From: Rufibacter ruber
GTDB taxonomy: Bacteria > Bacteroidota > Bacteroidia > Cytophagales > Hymenobacteraceae
Assembly (NCBI RefSeq): GCF_001647275.1
Contig: NZ_LRMM01000034.1
Location: 1-49,967 of the forward strand
Direction of reading: 5' to 3'
DNA: 49,967 bases
A model generated the notes under the pieces. It made no database searches. It was given only the letters and a program-made list of their open reading frames with translations, and was not told the origin of the DNA. The position numbers were made by a program, and so were the translations under genes. Each line of letters begins with the position of its first letter. Position 1 is the first letter of the stretch. Shown in pieces: positions 41,052 to 48,932 of the stretch.

Positions 41052-42245
41052 TTACCCTTTCAGCACTCCCAACTCGCGCCCCACCTCGGTAAACGCCTGA
41101 ATGGCGCGGTCAATCTGCTCTTTGGTGTGTTCGGCTGACAGCTGCACTCTGATACGGGCTGCGCCTTTGGCCACTACCGGGTAGTAGAACCCAATCACGT
41201 AGATGCCTTTCTCCAGCATCTTAGCGGCAAACTCCTGCGCCAGCGTGGCCTCATACAGCATTACCGGCACAATGGGGTGTACCCCGGCCCGTATATCAAA
41301 GCCTGCGGCGGTCATGTTCTCCCTGAAATAATTGGTATTCCACTCTAATTTATCGCGCAGCTCAGTGGTGGAACTCAGCAGATCCAACACGGCCAGGGAA
41401 CCGCCCACAATGGCCGGGGCCAGCGAGTTGGAGAACAGGTACGGCCGTGAGCGCTGGCGCAGCATGTCAATGATCTCTTTCTTCCCGGTGGTGAATCCGC
41501 CCATGGCGCCGCCCAGGGCTTTGCCTAGCGTGCCGGTGATGATGTCCACGCGGTCCATCACGTTGTGGTACTCGTGGGTGCCGCGGCCGGTCTTGCCAAT
41601 GAACCCGGTAGAGTGTGACTCATCTACCATGACCAGAGCTCTGTATTTATCTGCCAGGTCACAGATTTTGTCTAGCTGGGCAATGGTGCCGTCCATAGAG
41701 AAGGAGCCGTCTGTGACAATGATGCGGTGCTTGGCGTTCTGGCTTTCCTGCAGTTTGGCCTCCAGGTCTGCCATGTCATTGTGCAGGTAGCGGTACCGCT
41801 GGGCCTTGCACAGCCTGATGCCGTCAATGATGGAGGCGTGGTTCAGGGCGTCTGAGATGATGGCGCTCTGCTCGTCAAACAGAGGCTCAAACACCCCGCC
41901 GTTGGCGTCAAAGGCGGCCGCGTAGAGAATGGTGTCTTCGGTGCCCAGAAATTGGGCCAGTTTCTGCTCCAGTTGCTTGTGAATGTCCTGGGTGCCGCAG
42001 ATGAAGCGCACTGAGCTCATGCCGTAGCCGTGGGTGTCAATGGTGCGTTTGGCCGCCTCAATCACCGCCGGGTGCGAAGAGAGGCCCAGGTAGTTGTTCG
42101 CGCAGAAGTTCAGCACCTCACCGGTCTGCTGCGTTTTAATGGCGGCGTGTTGCGGGGTGGTGATGATGCGCTCGCGTTTGTATAAGCCGTTGGCTTGAAT
42201 CTCAGCTAGCTGCTGCTCTAAATCTGGCTTTAAGGTCTCGTACAT
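41052..42245 (-). CDS. kbl: Glycine C-acetyltransferase (2-amino-3-ketobutyrate CoA ligase)
   Basis: A 397-aa PLP enzyme of the alpha-oxoamine synthase family that splits 2-amino-3-oxobutanoate with CoA to glycine and acetyl-CoA. The PLP lysine is Lys 242 (GTLGKALGG), with VDESHSTG (Asp 208, His 211), [12 protein letters not shown] and [10 protein letters not shown] typical of Kbl. It is divergent from tdh, which makes its substrate, so the two genes form a threonine-degradation unit around a shared promoter region. Its predicted leader contains palindrome copy 23. Confidence 0.95.
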   Translation of the reverse strand: MYETLKPDLEQQLAEIQANGLYKRERIITTPQHAAIKTQQTGEVLNFCANNYLGLSSHPAVIEAAKRTIDTHGYGMSSVRFICGTQDIHKQLEQKLAQFLGTEDTILYAAAFDANGGVFEPLFDEQSAIISDALNHASIIDGIRLCKAQRYRYLHNDMADLEAKLQESQNAKHRIIVTDGSFSMDGTIAQLDKICDLADKYRALVMVDESHSTGFIGKTGRGTHEYHNVMDRVDIITGTLGKALGGAMGGFTTGKKEIIDMLRQRSRPYLFSNSLAPAIVGGSLAVLDLLSSTTELRDKLEWNTNYFRENMTAAGFDIRAGVHPIVPVMLYEATLAQEFAAKMLEKGIYVIGFYYPVVAKGAARIRVQLSAEHTKEQIDRAIQAFTEVGRELGVLKG

Positions 42246-42280
42246 GGTATGGTCTGTTAGCTTGTTTCTGGTTATAATTC

Positions 42281-42320
42281 TCAGTTTTGGCCTGTTTTAC
42301 GAAAAACAGCCCATAAACGC
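42281..42320. repeat. Dispersed palindrome, family P (copy 23)
   Basis: TCAGTTTTGGCCTGTTTTAC faces GAAAAACAGCCCATAAACG, moderately conserved. It lies in the predicted 5' leader of kbl, between promoter and start. Confidence 0.75.
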
Positions 42321-42432
42321 CCTTTCCTTTCTCCTTACTTCCGCAGGAACTGCGAAACAGGCAACAGGGGCAGCTTCCTTCGTATTAATAAAAATAAACA
42401 GAAGGTCAGGGCGGGGCGGCTCCTTCTTTTGC

Positions 42433-42440
42433 CAAAGATA
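42433..42440 (-). promoter_or_regulatory. Candidate -7 element for kbl
   Basis: Minus strand TATCTTTG is an exact TAnnTTTG match, about 190 bp upstream of kbl. No TTG is seen at the right distance. Confidence 0.5.
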
Positions 42441-42487
42441 CAAAAGGCGGCCACCCTTCCCTACTTTTAGGACCCGAGAGAATAACG

Positions 42488-42495
42488 TACATTTG
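42488..42495 (+). promoter_or_regulatory. Candidate -7 element for tdh
   Basis: TACATTTG is an exact TAnnTTTG match ending 20 bp before the tdh ATG. It lies 48 bp from the opposing kbl element, so the two promoters could be co-regulated. Confidence 0.6.
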
Positions 42496-42515
42496 TTTTC
42501 CTATTCAAAACCTGC

Positions 42516-43478
42516 ATGACACAAGCAAAAGATACAATTCTGGTAATAGGCGCCTGCGGCCAGCTGGGCTCTGAACTTACCCTGGAACTGAGGGAAATGT
42601 ACGGCGGCGCCCACGTGGTGGCCGCTGATATCCAGTACCCTAAACAGGCCGACCTGCGCGAGTCCGGGCCGTTTGAGATTGTAGATGTGCTCACCCCGCA
42701 GCACCTCTCTGACCTGGCGTCCCGCTACCAGTTCACGCAGATTTACCATTTGGCCGCCATCCTTTCCGCCACCGGCGAGAAGAACCCCAAGTTTGCCTGG
42801 CGCCTGAACATGGACGGCCTGTTCAACGTGCTGGACTTTGCGCTGGAGCAGAAGGTGCAGAAAGTGTACTGGCCGTCTTCTATCGCTGTCTTTGGCCCCA
42901 GCACGCCGCGCCAGAACACGCCGCAGGACACCATCATGGACCCCAACACCGTGTACGGCATCAGCAAACAGGCCGGTGAACGCTGGTGTGACTACTACTT
43001 CAACAAATACGGGCTGGACGTGCGCAGCCTGAGGTACCCGGGCCTCATTGGCTACAAGGCCCTGCCTGGCGGCGGCACCACAGACTACGCTGTTGATATT
43101 TACCACCAGGCGCTGGCCAAAGGCACCTACAAATGCTTCCTGAGCGAACACACCCGCCTGCCCATGATGTACATGCCAGACGCCATCAAGGCCACCCTGG
43201 ACCTAATGCACGTTCCGGCGGAAAAAGTGAAGGTGCGGTCTTCTTACAACCTGGCGGCCATGAGCTTTACCCCACAGGAGATAGCCACCAGCATACAGCG
43301 CCACTACCCAGACTTCAGCATCACCTATGAGCCAGACGCCCGCCAGCAGATTGCTGACTCCTGGCCGCAGACCATTGATGACCGCGCCGCCCGCCAGGAC
43401 TGGGGCTGGCGCCCGAAATACGACCTGGACACCATGACTGATGACATGCTGCTGCACCTGAAAAGGATAAACAACTAA
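42516..43478 (+). CDS. tdh: L-threonine 3-dehydrogenase, SDR/epimerase type
   Basis: A 320-aa NAD-dependent enzyme of the extended short-chain dehydrogenase (UDP-galactose-epimerase-like) family that oxidises threonine to 2-amino-3-oxobutanoate. The NAD-binding motif GACGQLG is at 12-18, the catalytic PSSIAVFG is at 120-127, and Tyr 147 and Lys 151 form YGISK. The next segment RYPGLIGYKALPGGGTTDYA is typical of this TDH branch and distinguishes it from sugar epimerases. It is divergent from kbl, which uses its product. A terminator follows at 43569-43606. Confidence 0.93.
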   Translation: MTQAKDTILVIGACGQLGSELTLELREMYGGAHVVAADIQYPKQADLRESGPFEIVDVLTPQHLSDLASRYQFTQIYHLAAILSATGEKNPKFAWRLNMDGLFNVLDFALEQKVQKVYWPSSIAVFGPSTPRQNTPQDTIMDPNTVYGISKQAGERWCDYYFNKYGLDVRSLRYPGLIGYKALPGGGTTDYAVDIYHQALAKGTYKCFLSEHTRLPMMYMPDAIKATLDLMHVPAEKVKVRSSYNLAAMSFTPQEIATSIQRHYPDFSITYEPDARQQIADSWPQTIDDRAARQDWGWRPKYDLDTMTDDMLLHLKRINN

Positions 43479-43480
43479 CG

Positions 43481-43517
43481 TTGAGTTCTGAGTCTTGAGT
43501 TCTGAGTCCTGAGTTTA
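43481..43517. repeat. GACTCAGAAC-type 10-bp direct repeat (copy 4)
   Basis: TTGAGTTCTGAGTCTTGAGT and onward, right after the tdh stop. An inverted copy at 43683-43717 bounds a 165-bp segment that contains the tdh terminator and palindrome copy 24. Confidence 0.85.
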
Positions 43518-43568
43518 GGATGCAAAACAAAGCTTTTCTTCCCGCTTAGATCAAAGCAGGCATAGATA

Positions 43569-43606
43569 AAACCCTCACCCGTTTGGAACGAGTGAGGGTT
43601 TTTCTT
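43569..43606 (+). terminator. Terminator downstream of tdh
   Basis: Stem AAACCCTCAC/GTGAGGGTTT with a 13-nt loop, followed by TTTCTTT. Confidence 0.88.
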
Positions 43607-43636
43607 TAGCCAGCTTCCAGTCATCTCAGAAATATT

Positions 43637-43680
43637 GCCTGTTTTTGGCCTGATTTCCTGAAAACAGGCCGAAAACAGGA
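43637..43680. repeat. Dispersed palindrome, family P (copy 24)
   Basis: GCCTGTTTTTGGCCTGATTT faces AAAACAGGCCGAAAACAGGA, between the tdh terminator and the DUF3891 gene. Confidence 0.88.
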
Positions 43681-43682
43681 AC

Positions 43683-43717
43683 CGAACTCAAGACTCAGAA
43701 CTACAGACTCAGGACTA
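43683..43717. repeat. GACTCAGAAC-type 10-bp direct repeat (inverted copy 5)
   Basis: GAACTCAAGACTCAGAACTA and onward, opposite orientation to the copy at 43481. Confidence 0.85.
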
Positions 43718-43786
43718 TCAATAAAGTAACCTTTCCGGTTTTTCGCCAGTTATTAGTTCAGCAGGTGTTATTTAAGCGTTACGGGC

Positions 43787-44515
43787 ATGATTGTAAACCC
43801 CCACGAGAAAGGATGGGAGCTAATTTTTCAGCAGGCACATGCCCTGTTGGCGGCTGAAATAGGGTTTGCCTGGCTTCTTGAGAAGCGCCCTCTCCACTTT
43901 GTCCAGACCTTGGCGGCCATTGCCCAGCATGATGACGGGCAGAAAGAACTCCGGAACCAGTACACCCTCACGCCCGCGGGCGCTCCCGCCAATTTCACCC
44001 AGCTTCCGTTCAGTCTGGCGCAGGCGCAGCAGGTCATGAAAGAAGCCCGTTTTCAAGGCCGGTGGCGAAGCCTGCTCACCAGTATGCACCTTTCCTTTCT
44101 CTATGAGACCCTGCGGGGGCAGAAAACCGAGTGGGACCATTTTTTAGAGGAGCAATTGGCCAGCCAGAAACTATGGCGCCAGCAGCTAAAGGTCAAAAAA
44201 GCCGAAGCGCAATATGCCTATGATTTCATGCAGTGGTGTGACCGCCTCTCCCTCATTCTCTGCCGCAATGAACTGCCTGAAATGGAGCGCGCCCTGGAAA
44301 TAAGTGATGGCCCAGACCGGCAGAAGTATGAGGTCAGGCAGCTGAGTGACGCTACCATTGTGGTACAGCCGTGGCCCTTTGAACAACCCTCCTTGGCACT
44401 GGGTGTGGAAGTACGCTACCTGCAACAGCTCCACTTCACCTCAGACCAGGAGTTGGCGCAGGCCATCTGGCAGGCACCCGTGCAACAGAAATCCTGGGTC
44501 CTTAAAAAGAGTTAG
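43787..44515 (+). CDS. DUF3891 family protein
   Basis: A 242-aa soluble protein. The conserved DUF3891 features are HALLAAEIG near residue 18, AIAQHDDGQ near 45 (His/Asp residues that may bind metal) and a later SLLTSMHLSFLYE and YDFMQWCDRLSLILC. The motif layout recalls HD-like metal proteins, but no activity has been shown. It is preceded by repeats (43481-43717) and is about 80 bp upstream of the disrupted beta-barrel gene; co-transcription is possible but unsupported. Confidence 0.88.
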   Translation: MIVNPHEKGWELIFQQAHALLAAEIGFAWLLEKRPLHFVQTLAAIAQHDDGQKELRNQYTLTPAGAPANFTQLPFSLAQAQQVMKEARFQGRWRSLLTSMHLSFLYETLRGQKTEWDHFLEEQLASQKLWRQQLKVKKAEAQYAYDFMQWCDRLSLILCRNELPEMERALEISDGPDRQKYEVRQLSDATIVVQPWPFEQPSLALGVEVRYLQQLHFTSDQELAQAIWQAPVQQKSWVLKKS

Positions 44516-44593
44516 GAGAAGGACTACAACACATGACAAGGGAACAGTTGATAGATTTACAGCACAAATCTATTTTCAATTTGATCCTTTTTT

Positions 44594-45414
44594 ATGTTCA
44601 AGAAGTTTCTTCTTGTCTCCTGGGTGGCGCTTGCCATGGCAGCACCTGTCTTTGCCCAAGAAAGTGGCTCTGAGTTCAAACCTCAAGCCGGGGAGATAAC
44701 CGCAGAAGTACAGCTGAACCTTACCAATTCCAGCGGAAGCACAATTACCCTTAACGGCATCAGAGGGCGTTACTTTCTCAGCCCTACCAAAGCTTTTAGA
44801 TTAGGGATCAGCGGCTCTATCAACAACAGTGACCTGGCAAACGATGTAGAGCGCACCTCCTCCACTTTCAGAATACCGCCTGGTATTGAAAACCACTTCA
44901 CCGGTACAGAGAGGCTGTCGCCATACATTGGCTCCTAAGCATTCTTTGCAAATTTTTCTTATGATGAGAAAGCACCTGATTATGAGGTAACCAATGGTTG
45001 GGGTACTAAGAGCTTGTTTAAATTTTGATTTTGCAAGCGAAAACGGGGAGCAAAAGGTTCTGGCGAAGCGTTTTTTGAGCAGCATACGCCCCGCTATGGT
45101 GCGAGTCAACCGCGAAGTCAGGTTCTTTTGATACCCGTTTGCAGCGCAAAAGGCAAATTTAAACATGCTCTAACAACAACAGCACAGGCCCTAGAGCTTA
45201 CTCAAGTTATGGGGTAAACCTGTTGGCTGGAACTGATTACTATGTGGCGCGCCATTTATACTTAGGCATAGAGTTTGGCTTAGGCCTGGCAAGCACTAAG
45301 TATAAAGGCGTTACTGTTAAAAGCAGCAACTTCAAAAGCACCTCAACCGGGTATAGCTCCTTCTCTCTTGGTCTTACTACCATTGCGGGCATTCGGCTAG
45401 GATACGCGTTTTAA
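44594..45414 (+). pseudogene. Outer-membrane beta-barrel protein gene, split by a MITE and a nonsense codon
   Basis: A 218-aa exported beta-barrel-like protein when restored. The first part (signal peptide MFKKFLLVSWVALAMAAPVF, then GEITAEVQLNLTN) stops at an in-frame TAA (codon 115, 44936-44938), then continues in the same frame (AFFANFSYDEKAPDYEVTNG) up to a 161-bp element at 45010-45170. Removing the element and one copy of its TAA target duplication restores the frame exactly into NNNSTGPRAYSSYGVNLLAG and the C-terminal barrel strands ending GIRLGYAF. Two independent lesions mean the gene is inactive. A terminator follows at 45419-45458. Confidence 0.92.
45010..45170. mobile_element. 161-bp MITE with GAGC...GCTC ends, inserted in a beta-barrel gene
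   Basis: The ends GAGCTTGTTTAAATTTTGAT and the complement GAGCATGTTTAAATTTGCCT are imperfect inverted repeats of about 16-35 bp. It is flanked by a TAA duplication (45007-45009 and 45171-45173). GAG ends with a TNA target are typical of IS5-family (IS1031-group) elements, so an IS5-type transposase could mobilise it. No coding capacity. A decayed relative lies at 49643-49800. Confidence 0.88.
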
Positions 45415-45418
45415 TTCC

Positions 45419-45458
45419 TGCACCTGCCAGTGTGCTTCTTCACTGGCAGGTGTTTTTC
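45419..45458 (+). terminator. Terminator of the disrupted barrel gene
   Basis: A 12-bp perfect stem CACCTGCCAGTG/CACTGGCAGGTG with an 8-nt loop followed by TTTTT, starting 7 bp after the stop codon. Confidence 0.92.
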
Positions 45459-45512
45459 TCAACCTCAGGCGTTCATCCCCGTTAATACAGGGCTAGAACA
45501 ACCAGAACTACC

Positions 45513-45842
45513 ATGGCTATCCAGACATCTTCAGACGCAGAGCTACGCTCTATCATCTTTGCCAAAGAGCGCGTGATTGTGAAATTCATTGATGAGAACT
45601 GCACCATCTGCAAGAAGCTGGCCCCGTCTGTAGAGAAATTCTCTGATGACCCCAAATACCAAGACATCACTTTCCTGAAAATGGACGCCTCTGAAAACCC
45701 CGTGTCCAGCAAAGAGGTCAAGCTTTCAGGCACTCCGTTTTTTGCCACCTATTTCAAAGGCACCCTCAAAGACTGCGGCCTGCTTTCTTCTGAGCGGGAG
45801 GTACAGGCGCTGCTAGACACGTTGGTAGACTGCTGCGACTAA
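45513..45842 (+). CDS. Thioredoxin-like protein
   Basis: A 109-aa cytoplasmic thioredoxin-fold protein. The redox motif is CTIC (Cys 30, Cys 33; classical WCGPC is replaced by NCTICK). The cis-proline loop is GTPFF near residue 74, and the protein ends in Cys-Cys (DCCD). The length matches a minimal thioredoxin. The altered active site suggests a different redox potential or a monothiol/structural role. It has its own short intergenic region after a terminator; palindrome copy 25 begins at its stop codon. Confidence 0.88.
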   Translation: MAIQTSSDAELRSIIFAKERVIVKFIDENCTICKKLAPSVEKFSDDPKYQDITFLKMDASENPVSSKEVKLSGTPFFATYFKGTLKDCGLLSSEREVQALLDTLVDCCD

Positions 45843-45881
45843 CCTGTTTTCAGGCTATTTTCAGAAAAACAGGCCAGAAAC
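45843..45881. repeat. Dispersed palindrome, family P (copy 25)
   Basis: CCTGTTTTCAGGCTATTTTC faces GAAAAACAGGCCAGAAACGG, directly at the thioredoxin-like stop codon. Confidence 0.82.
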
Positions 45882-45941
45882 GGGCGGCCCCGCCCAAGAT
45901 GTTTGTTAGCACCCAAAGCTGGTCCCACCTCCCCAAAAGGG

Positions 45942-45983
45942 GCTCTGTTTTAGGGCTACTTTCTGAAAATCAGGCTAAAAACG
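45942..45983. repeat. Dispersed palindrome, family P (copy 26)
   Basis: GCTCTGTTTTAGGGCTACTT faces GAAAATCAGGCTAAAAACG, mismatched, 48 bp upstream of the DUF4403 gene. Confidence 0.7.
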
Positions 45984-46018
45984 CATAAGCGGCTCTTTAG
46001 GCTTACCCAGGGAAACCG

Positions 46019-46026
46019 TACCTTTG
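46019..46026 (+). promoter_or_regulatory. -7 element giving a leaderless DUF4403 transcript
   Basis: TACCTTTG is an exact TAnnTTTG match ending only 4 bp before the ATG at 46031, so transcription would start at or near the start codon. Confidence 0.5.
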
Positions 46027-46030
46027 CCGT

Positions 46031-47473
46031 ATGCGTCACCGGTTACTCTCCTCTGTTGTTTTTTGGGTGGGGCTGGTCAGTTTGCTCCTGCCTGCTGCCT
46101 GCCAGAAATCCACTTCGCTTTCTACCACCGCCCCCAGTGCGGCGGTAGCCCAGCACCCGTTGCCAGAGCGGCGCCTTTCTACCATTAACGTACCCATCAC
46201 CATCCCGGTCACATTACTGGAGCAGGTGCTGAATGAGCAGTTAACCGGCGTTCTGTACCAGGATGACAACCTGGAAGACGATGACCTGGCCGTAAAGGTC
46301 ACCAAAGCGGCACCCATTCGGCTGAAAGCCGAGTTCAGTAAACTGTACGTAGAGGTGCCCCTGCGTGTCAAGGCCAAAGGCCGGTGGCAGTGGAACGCCT
46401 GCGAACTCTGCAAAAAGCTGCAGAAAACCGAAGAGACCGAGTTTGACCTGGTGGTCAAGACCGAGAGCCGGCTGCAGGTGCTCCCCAACTACCAGCTCAA
46501 GAGCTACACCAGCGGCGACTTTGCCTGGGGCGAACGCAAACCCACCCTGTCACTGGGGCCGCTGACCATCAACCTGGCAAAATTCATTGAACCGCAGCTC
46601 AAAGCCCAGCTCAACCCCATGCTGCAACAGCTGGACAAGGAGCTGCAGCAGCGGGTGAACCTGAAGGCGTATCTGGCAGAGGCGTGGCAGCAGGTGCAAC
46701 AGCCTTTCTCTGTGCATGACGGCTACAAAGCGTGGCTCACAGTTGAACCCAAAGCCGTGCGCATTACGCCGCTGGCCCTGCAGAACAACCAGCTGAGCCT
46801 ACAGATTGGCATTGACGCACTCCTGGCGGTGTCTATGGGGCAGAAACCGGCATTGGCTGCCTTGGTTCCGCTTCCGGCGTTCACGCCCGCACGCACCTTG
46901 CCGCAGGAGGCCCAGATTCAGGTAGCCACAGACCTCTCTTACCCTTACCTCACAGACATGCTGCAGAAAGAGCTGCGCAACCAGACCTTCTCGTTTGAGG
47001 GCGGCAAGCACCAGTTTACCGTGCATGACCTGGTGGTGAGCGGCTCAGGCCGACAGTTGCTGCTGGCGCTAGATGCCAGCGGCATGGCCAAGACCGGCTT
47101 CCTGACCAAGAAATTTCAGGGCAAGGTTTACCTGCAGGGTACGCCCTACTATGACGCCGCCACCCAAAGCCTGAAGGTGAAAGACCTGGAGTATGAGGTC
47201 AAGACCCGGGACCAGCTGGTGAATACCGCCAACTGGCTTCTGCAGAACAAGTTGAAAACCCAGCTGGAACAGCAGATGGCCGTACCCGTAAAAGACCAGC
47301 TCTCCGCCATGCGGCAGTCCCTGAAAACCGGCCTGGCCGAAAACCGGCTGCACGAGCGGGTGCTTCTGCGCGGCACCGTTCTCTCCTTTGAGCCAGACAC
47401 GCTCTTTCTGACGCCCTCTGGCGTGCGCACCCTCTTTGTCGCCTCTGGCAAGATGGCGCTCTTTGTGCAGTAG
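46031..47473 (+). CDS. DUF4403 family lipoprotein
   Basis: A 480-aa protein with a lipoprotein-type signal (hydrophobic 8-22, then PAAC with Cys 24). The mature region has the DUF4403 pattern: PITIPVTLLEQVLNEQLTGVL, repeated long amphipathic strands and helices, and a second half with FEGGKHQFTVHDLVVSGSG and TGFLTKKFQGKVYLQGTPYY. These features suggest an elongated lipid- or hydrophobe-binding protein in the periplasm; that is inference. A Cys-rich CELCKK near residue 125 is unusual. It seems monocistronic. Confidence 0.88.
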   Translation: MRHRLLSSVVFWVGLVSLLLPAACQKSTSLSTTAPSAAVAQHPLPERRLSTINVPITIPVTLLEQVLNEQLTGVLYQDDNLEDDDLAVKVTKAAPIRLKAEFSKLYVEVPLRVKAKGRWQWNACELCKKLQKTEETEFDLVVKTESRLQVLPNYQLKSYTSGDFAWGERKPTLSLGPLTINLAKFIEPQLKAQLNPMLQQLDKELQQRVNLKAYLAEAWQQVQQPFSVHDGYKAWLTVEPKAVRITPLALQNNQLSLQIGIDALLAVSMGQKPALAALVPLPAFTPARTLPQEAQIQVATDLSYPYLTDMLQKELRNQTFSFEGGKHQFTVHDLVVSGSGRQLLLALDASGMAKTGFLTKKFQGKVYLQGTPYYDAATQSLKVKDLEYEVKTRDQLVNTANWLLQNKLKTQLEQQMAVPVKDQLSAMRQSLKTGLAENRLHERVLLRGTVLSFEPDTLFLTPSGVRTLFVASGKMALFVQ

Positions 47474-47586
47474 GCAACCGGCTTCCCCTTGCCCCAGGGT
47501 ATTCCTGTTTCCGGTTAAATCAACTATTCGGCCCTGCTGTGCGTATCTGAATTTCCAGATATTTTACAAAACGACCACACGGGCCT

Positions 47587-48552
47587 ATGGCGAATTATTC
47601 TACCAAAAGTATTTTCCAGCTGATTGCCAACTCCGGCAAGGAGTTCATGAAGAACAACTCCCTCCGGTTGGCGGCGGCATTGTCTTATAACACCATTTTC
47701 TCGCTCCCGCCGCTTCTCTTCATAGTGGTGAAATCTGCGGGCGCCATCTTTGGGGAAGACGCAGTGAGTGGCCAGCTGTTCACGCAGATCAAAGGCATTA
47801 TAGGCACTGAGGCCGCCTCAGAAGTGCAGAAGATTCTCCAGAACGTGCACCTGGAGGGCTCCAACCCCCTGGCCACCTGGATTGGAATTGGCACCCTGAT
47901 CTTTGCCAGCACCACCATCTTTGTCACGTTGCAGGAGTCCTTGAACCAGGTCTGGAACCTGCAGACCAAGGCTAAAAACGGGGTGATGAAACTGGTCATA
48001 GACCGCCTGCTCTCCTTTGGGATCATTCTCAGCATCTCTTTCTTGCTGCTGGTCAGCTTTGTGATCAGTGCGGTGCTGGGGGTACTCACTGACTTTTTAA
48101 AGCAGCAACTACCGGGCGTGGCAGTCATTTTCATCTTCCTGCTGGACATTGTGGTGTCACTGGGTTTTATCACGCTGCTGTTCGCCCTCATTTACCGGTA
48201 CCTGCCAGACGCCATTATTCGCTGGCGCGATGTGTGGGTGGGTGCCTTTGTCACGGCTCTGCTTTTCATTCTGGGCAAGTACCTGATTGGCTGGTATCTG
48301 GGCCAGAGTGACATGAGCAGCACCTACGGGGCCGCCGGCTCTGTGGTCATTCTGCTCTCCTGGGTATATTACTCGTCTCTCATCATCTTCTACGGCGCTG
48401 AGCTCACGCAGGAGTACGCAGACACGTACGGGCACCCCGTCAAGCCCAACCACAATTCAGTGCGCATTGAGGTGCGGGAGCTGCCGCATGAAGAAACAGA
48501 GGAAGCCAACAAAGCCGGCAGGCCGCCCGCAGAGGGCCGTTTCCGGAAATAA
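47587..48552 (+). CDS. YihY/BrkB-family inner membrane protein
   Basis: A 321-aa protein with six membrane helices and the YihY signature: LRLAAALSYNTIFSLPPLLF, LNQVWNLQTK and the late GAAGSVVILLSWVYYSSLIIFYGAELTQEYA. An acidic/basic cytoplasmic tail follows. The family was once called ribonuclease BN in error; its real role is unknown, with links to envelope or transport functions. A terminator follows at 48573-48618. Confidence 0.92.
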   Translation: MANYSTKSIFQLIANSGKEFMKNNSLRLAAALSYNTIFSLPPLLFIVVKSAGAIFGEDAVSGQLFTQIKGIIGTEAASEVQKILQNVHLEGSNPLATWIGIGTLIFASTTIFVTLQESLNQVWNLQTKAKNGVMKLVIDRLLSFGIILSISFLLLVSFVISAVLGVLTDFLKQQLPGVAVIFIFLLDIVVSLGFITLLFALIYRYLPDAIIRWRDVWVGAFVTALLFILGKYLIGWYLGQSDMSSTYGAAGSVVILLSWVYYSSLIIFYGAELTQEYADTYGHPVKPNHNSVRIEVRELPHEETEEANKAGRPPAEGRFRK

Positions 48553-48572
48553 CCACCTCCCCTCATAGGCAG

Positions 48573-48618
48573 AAGCCAGGGAACCCGCCTTACACTGGGC
48601 GCTCCCTGGCTTTTCTGT
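48573..48618 (+). terminator. Terminator of the YihY-family gene
   Basis: Stem GCCAGGGA/TCCCTGGC (48575-48582 with 48603-48610) followed by TTTTCTGTTTT. Confidence 0.85.
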
Positions 48619-48932
48619 TTTCGCAGCGCCAGCATACCGGGCCAAGATCAGGGGAAAAGCATGCTCAAAAGGATGGTAACTTGCGGGATACCGGCCAGTT
48701 CACCAGAATACAGGGCCTGCACTTGAAATATGACCGTGATTCACTAACATTGCGCCCGCTTAGAAGTGACAAAGGTTACTATAAAAAGGCAGCGGCCATA
48801 GGGGTTTTGCGCAGGTTATCTGTCATAGGTAAAAGGCAAATTTCCAGCAGCTTCCGCAGCTTTTTTCGCTTTTTTCCGTATACGTATTACCAATCTGACT
48901 AAAAACCTCTGTTCATCTTCTCTGTAACTGGT
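48619..48932. other. Intergenic region, no gene seen
   Basis: About 310 bp upstream of the last gene. T-rich stretches near 48866-48880 but no TAnnTTTG promoter. An open frame here (about 48681-48902) has no signal, family pattern or ribosome site. Confidence 0.5.

Noticed and set aside
43481-43717. Attachment sites of an integrated element
   Set aside because: The inverted 10-bp-step repeats flank only 165 bp holding a terminator and a palindrome, with no integrase or tRNA.
48681-48902. A 73-codon frame before the last gene
   Set aside because: No signal sequence, domain or ribosome site; basic, random-like composition.
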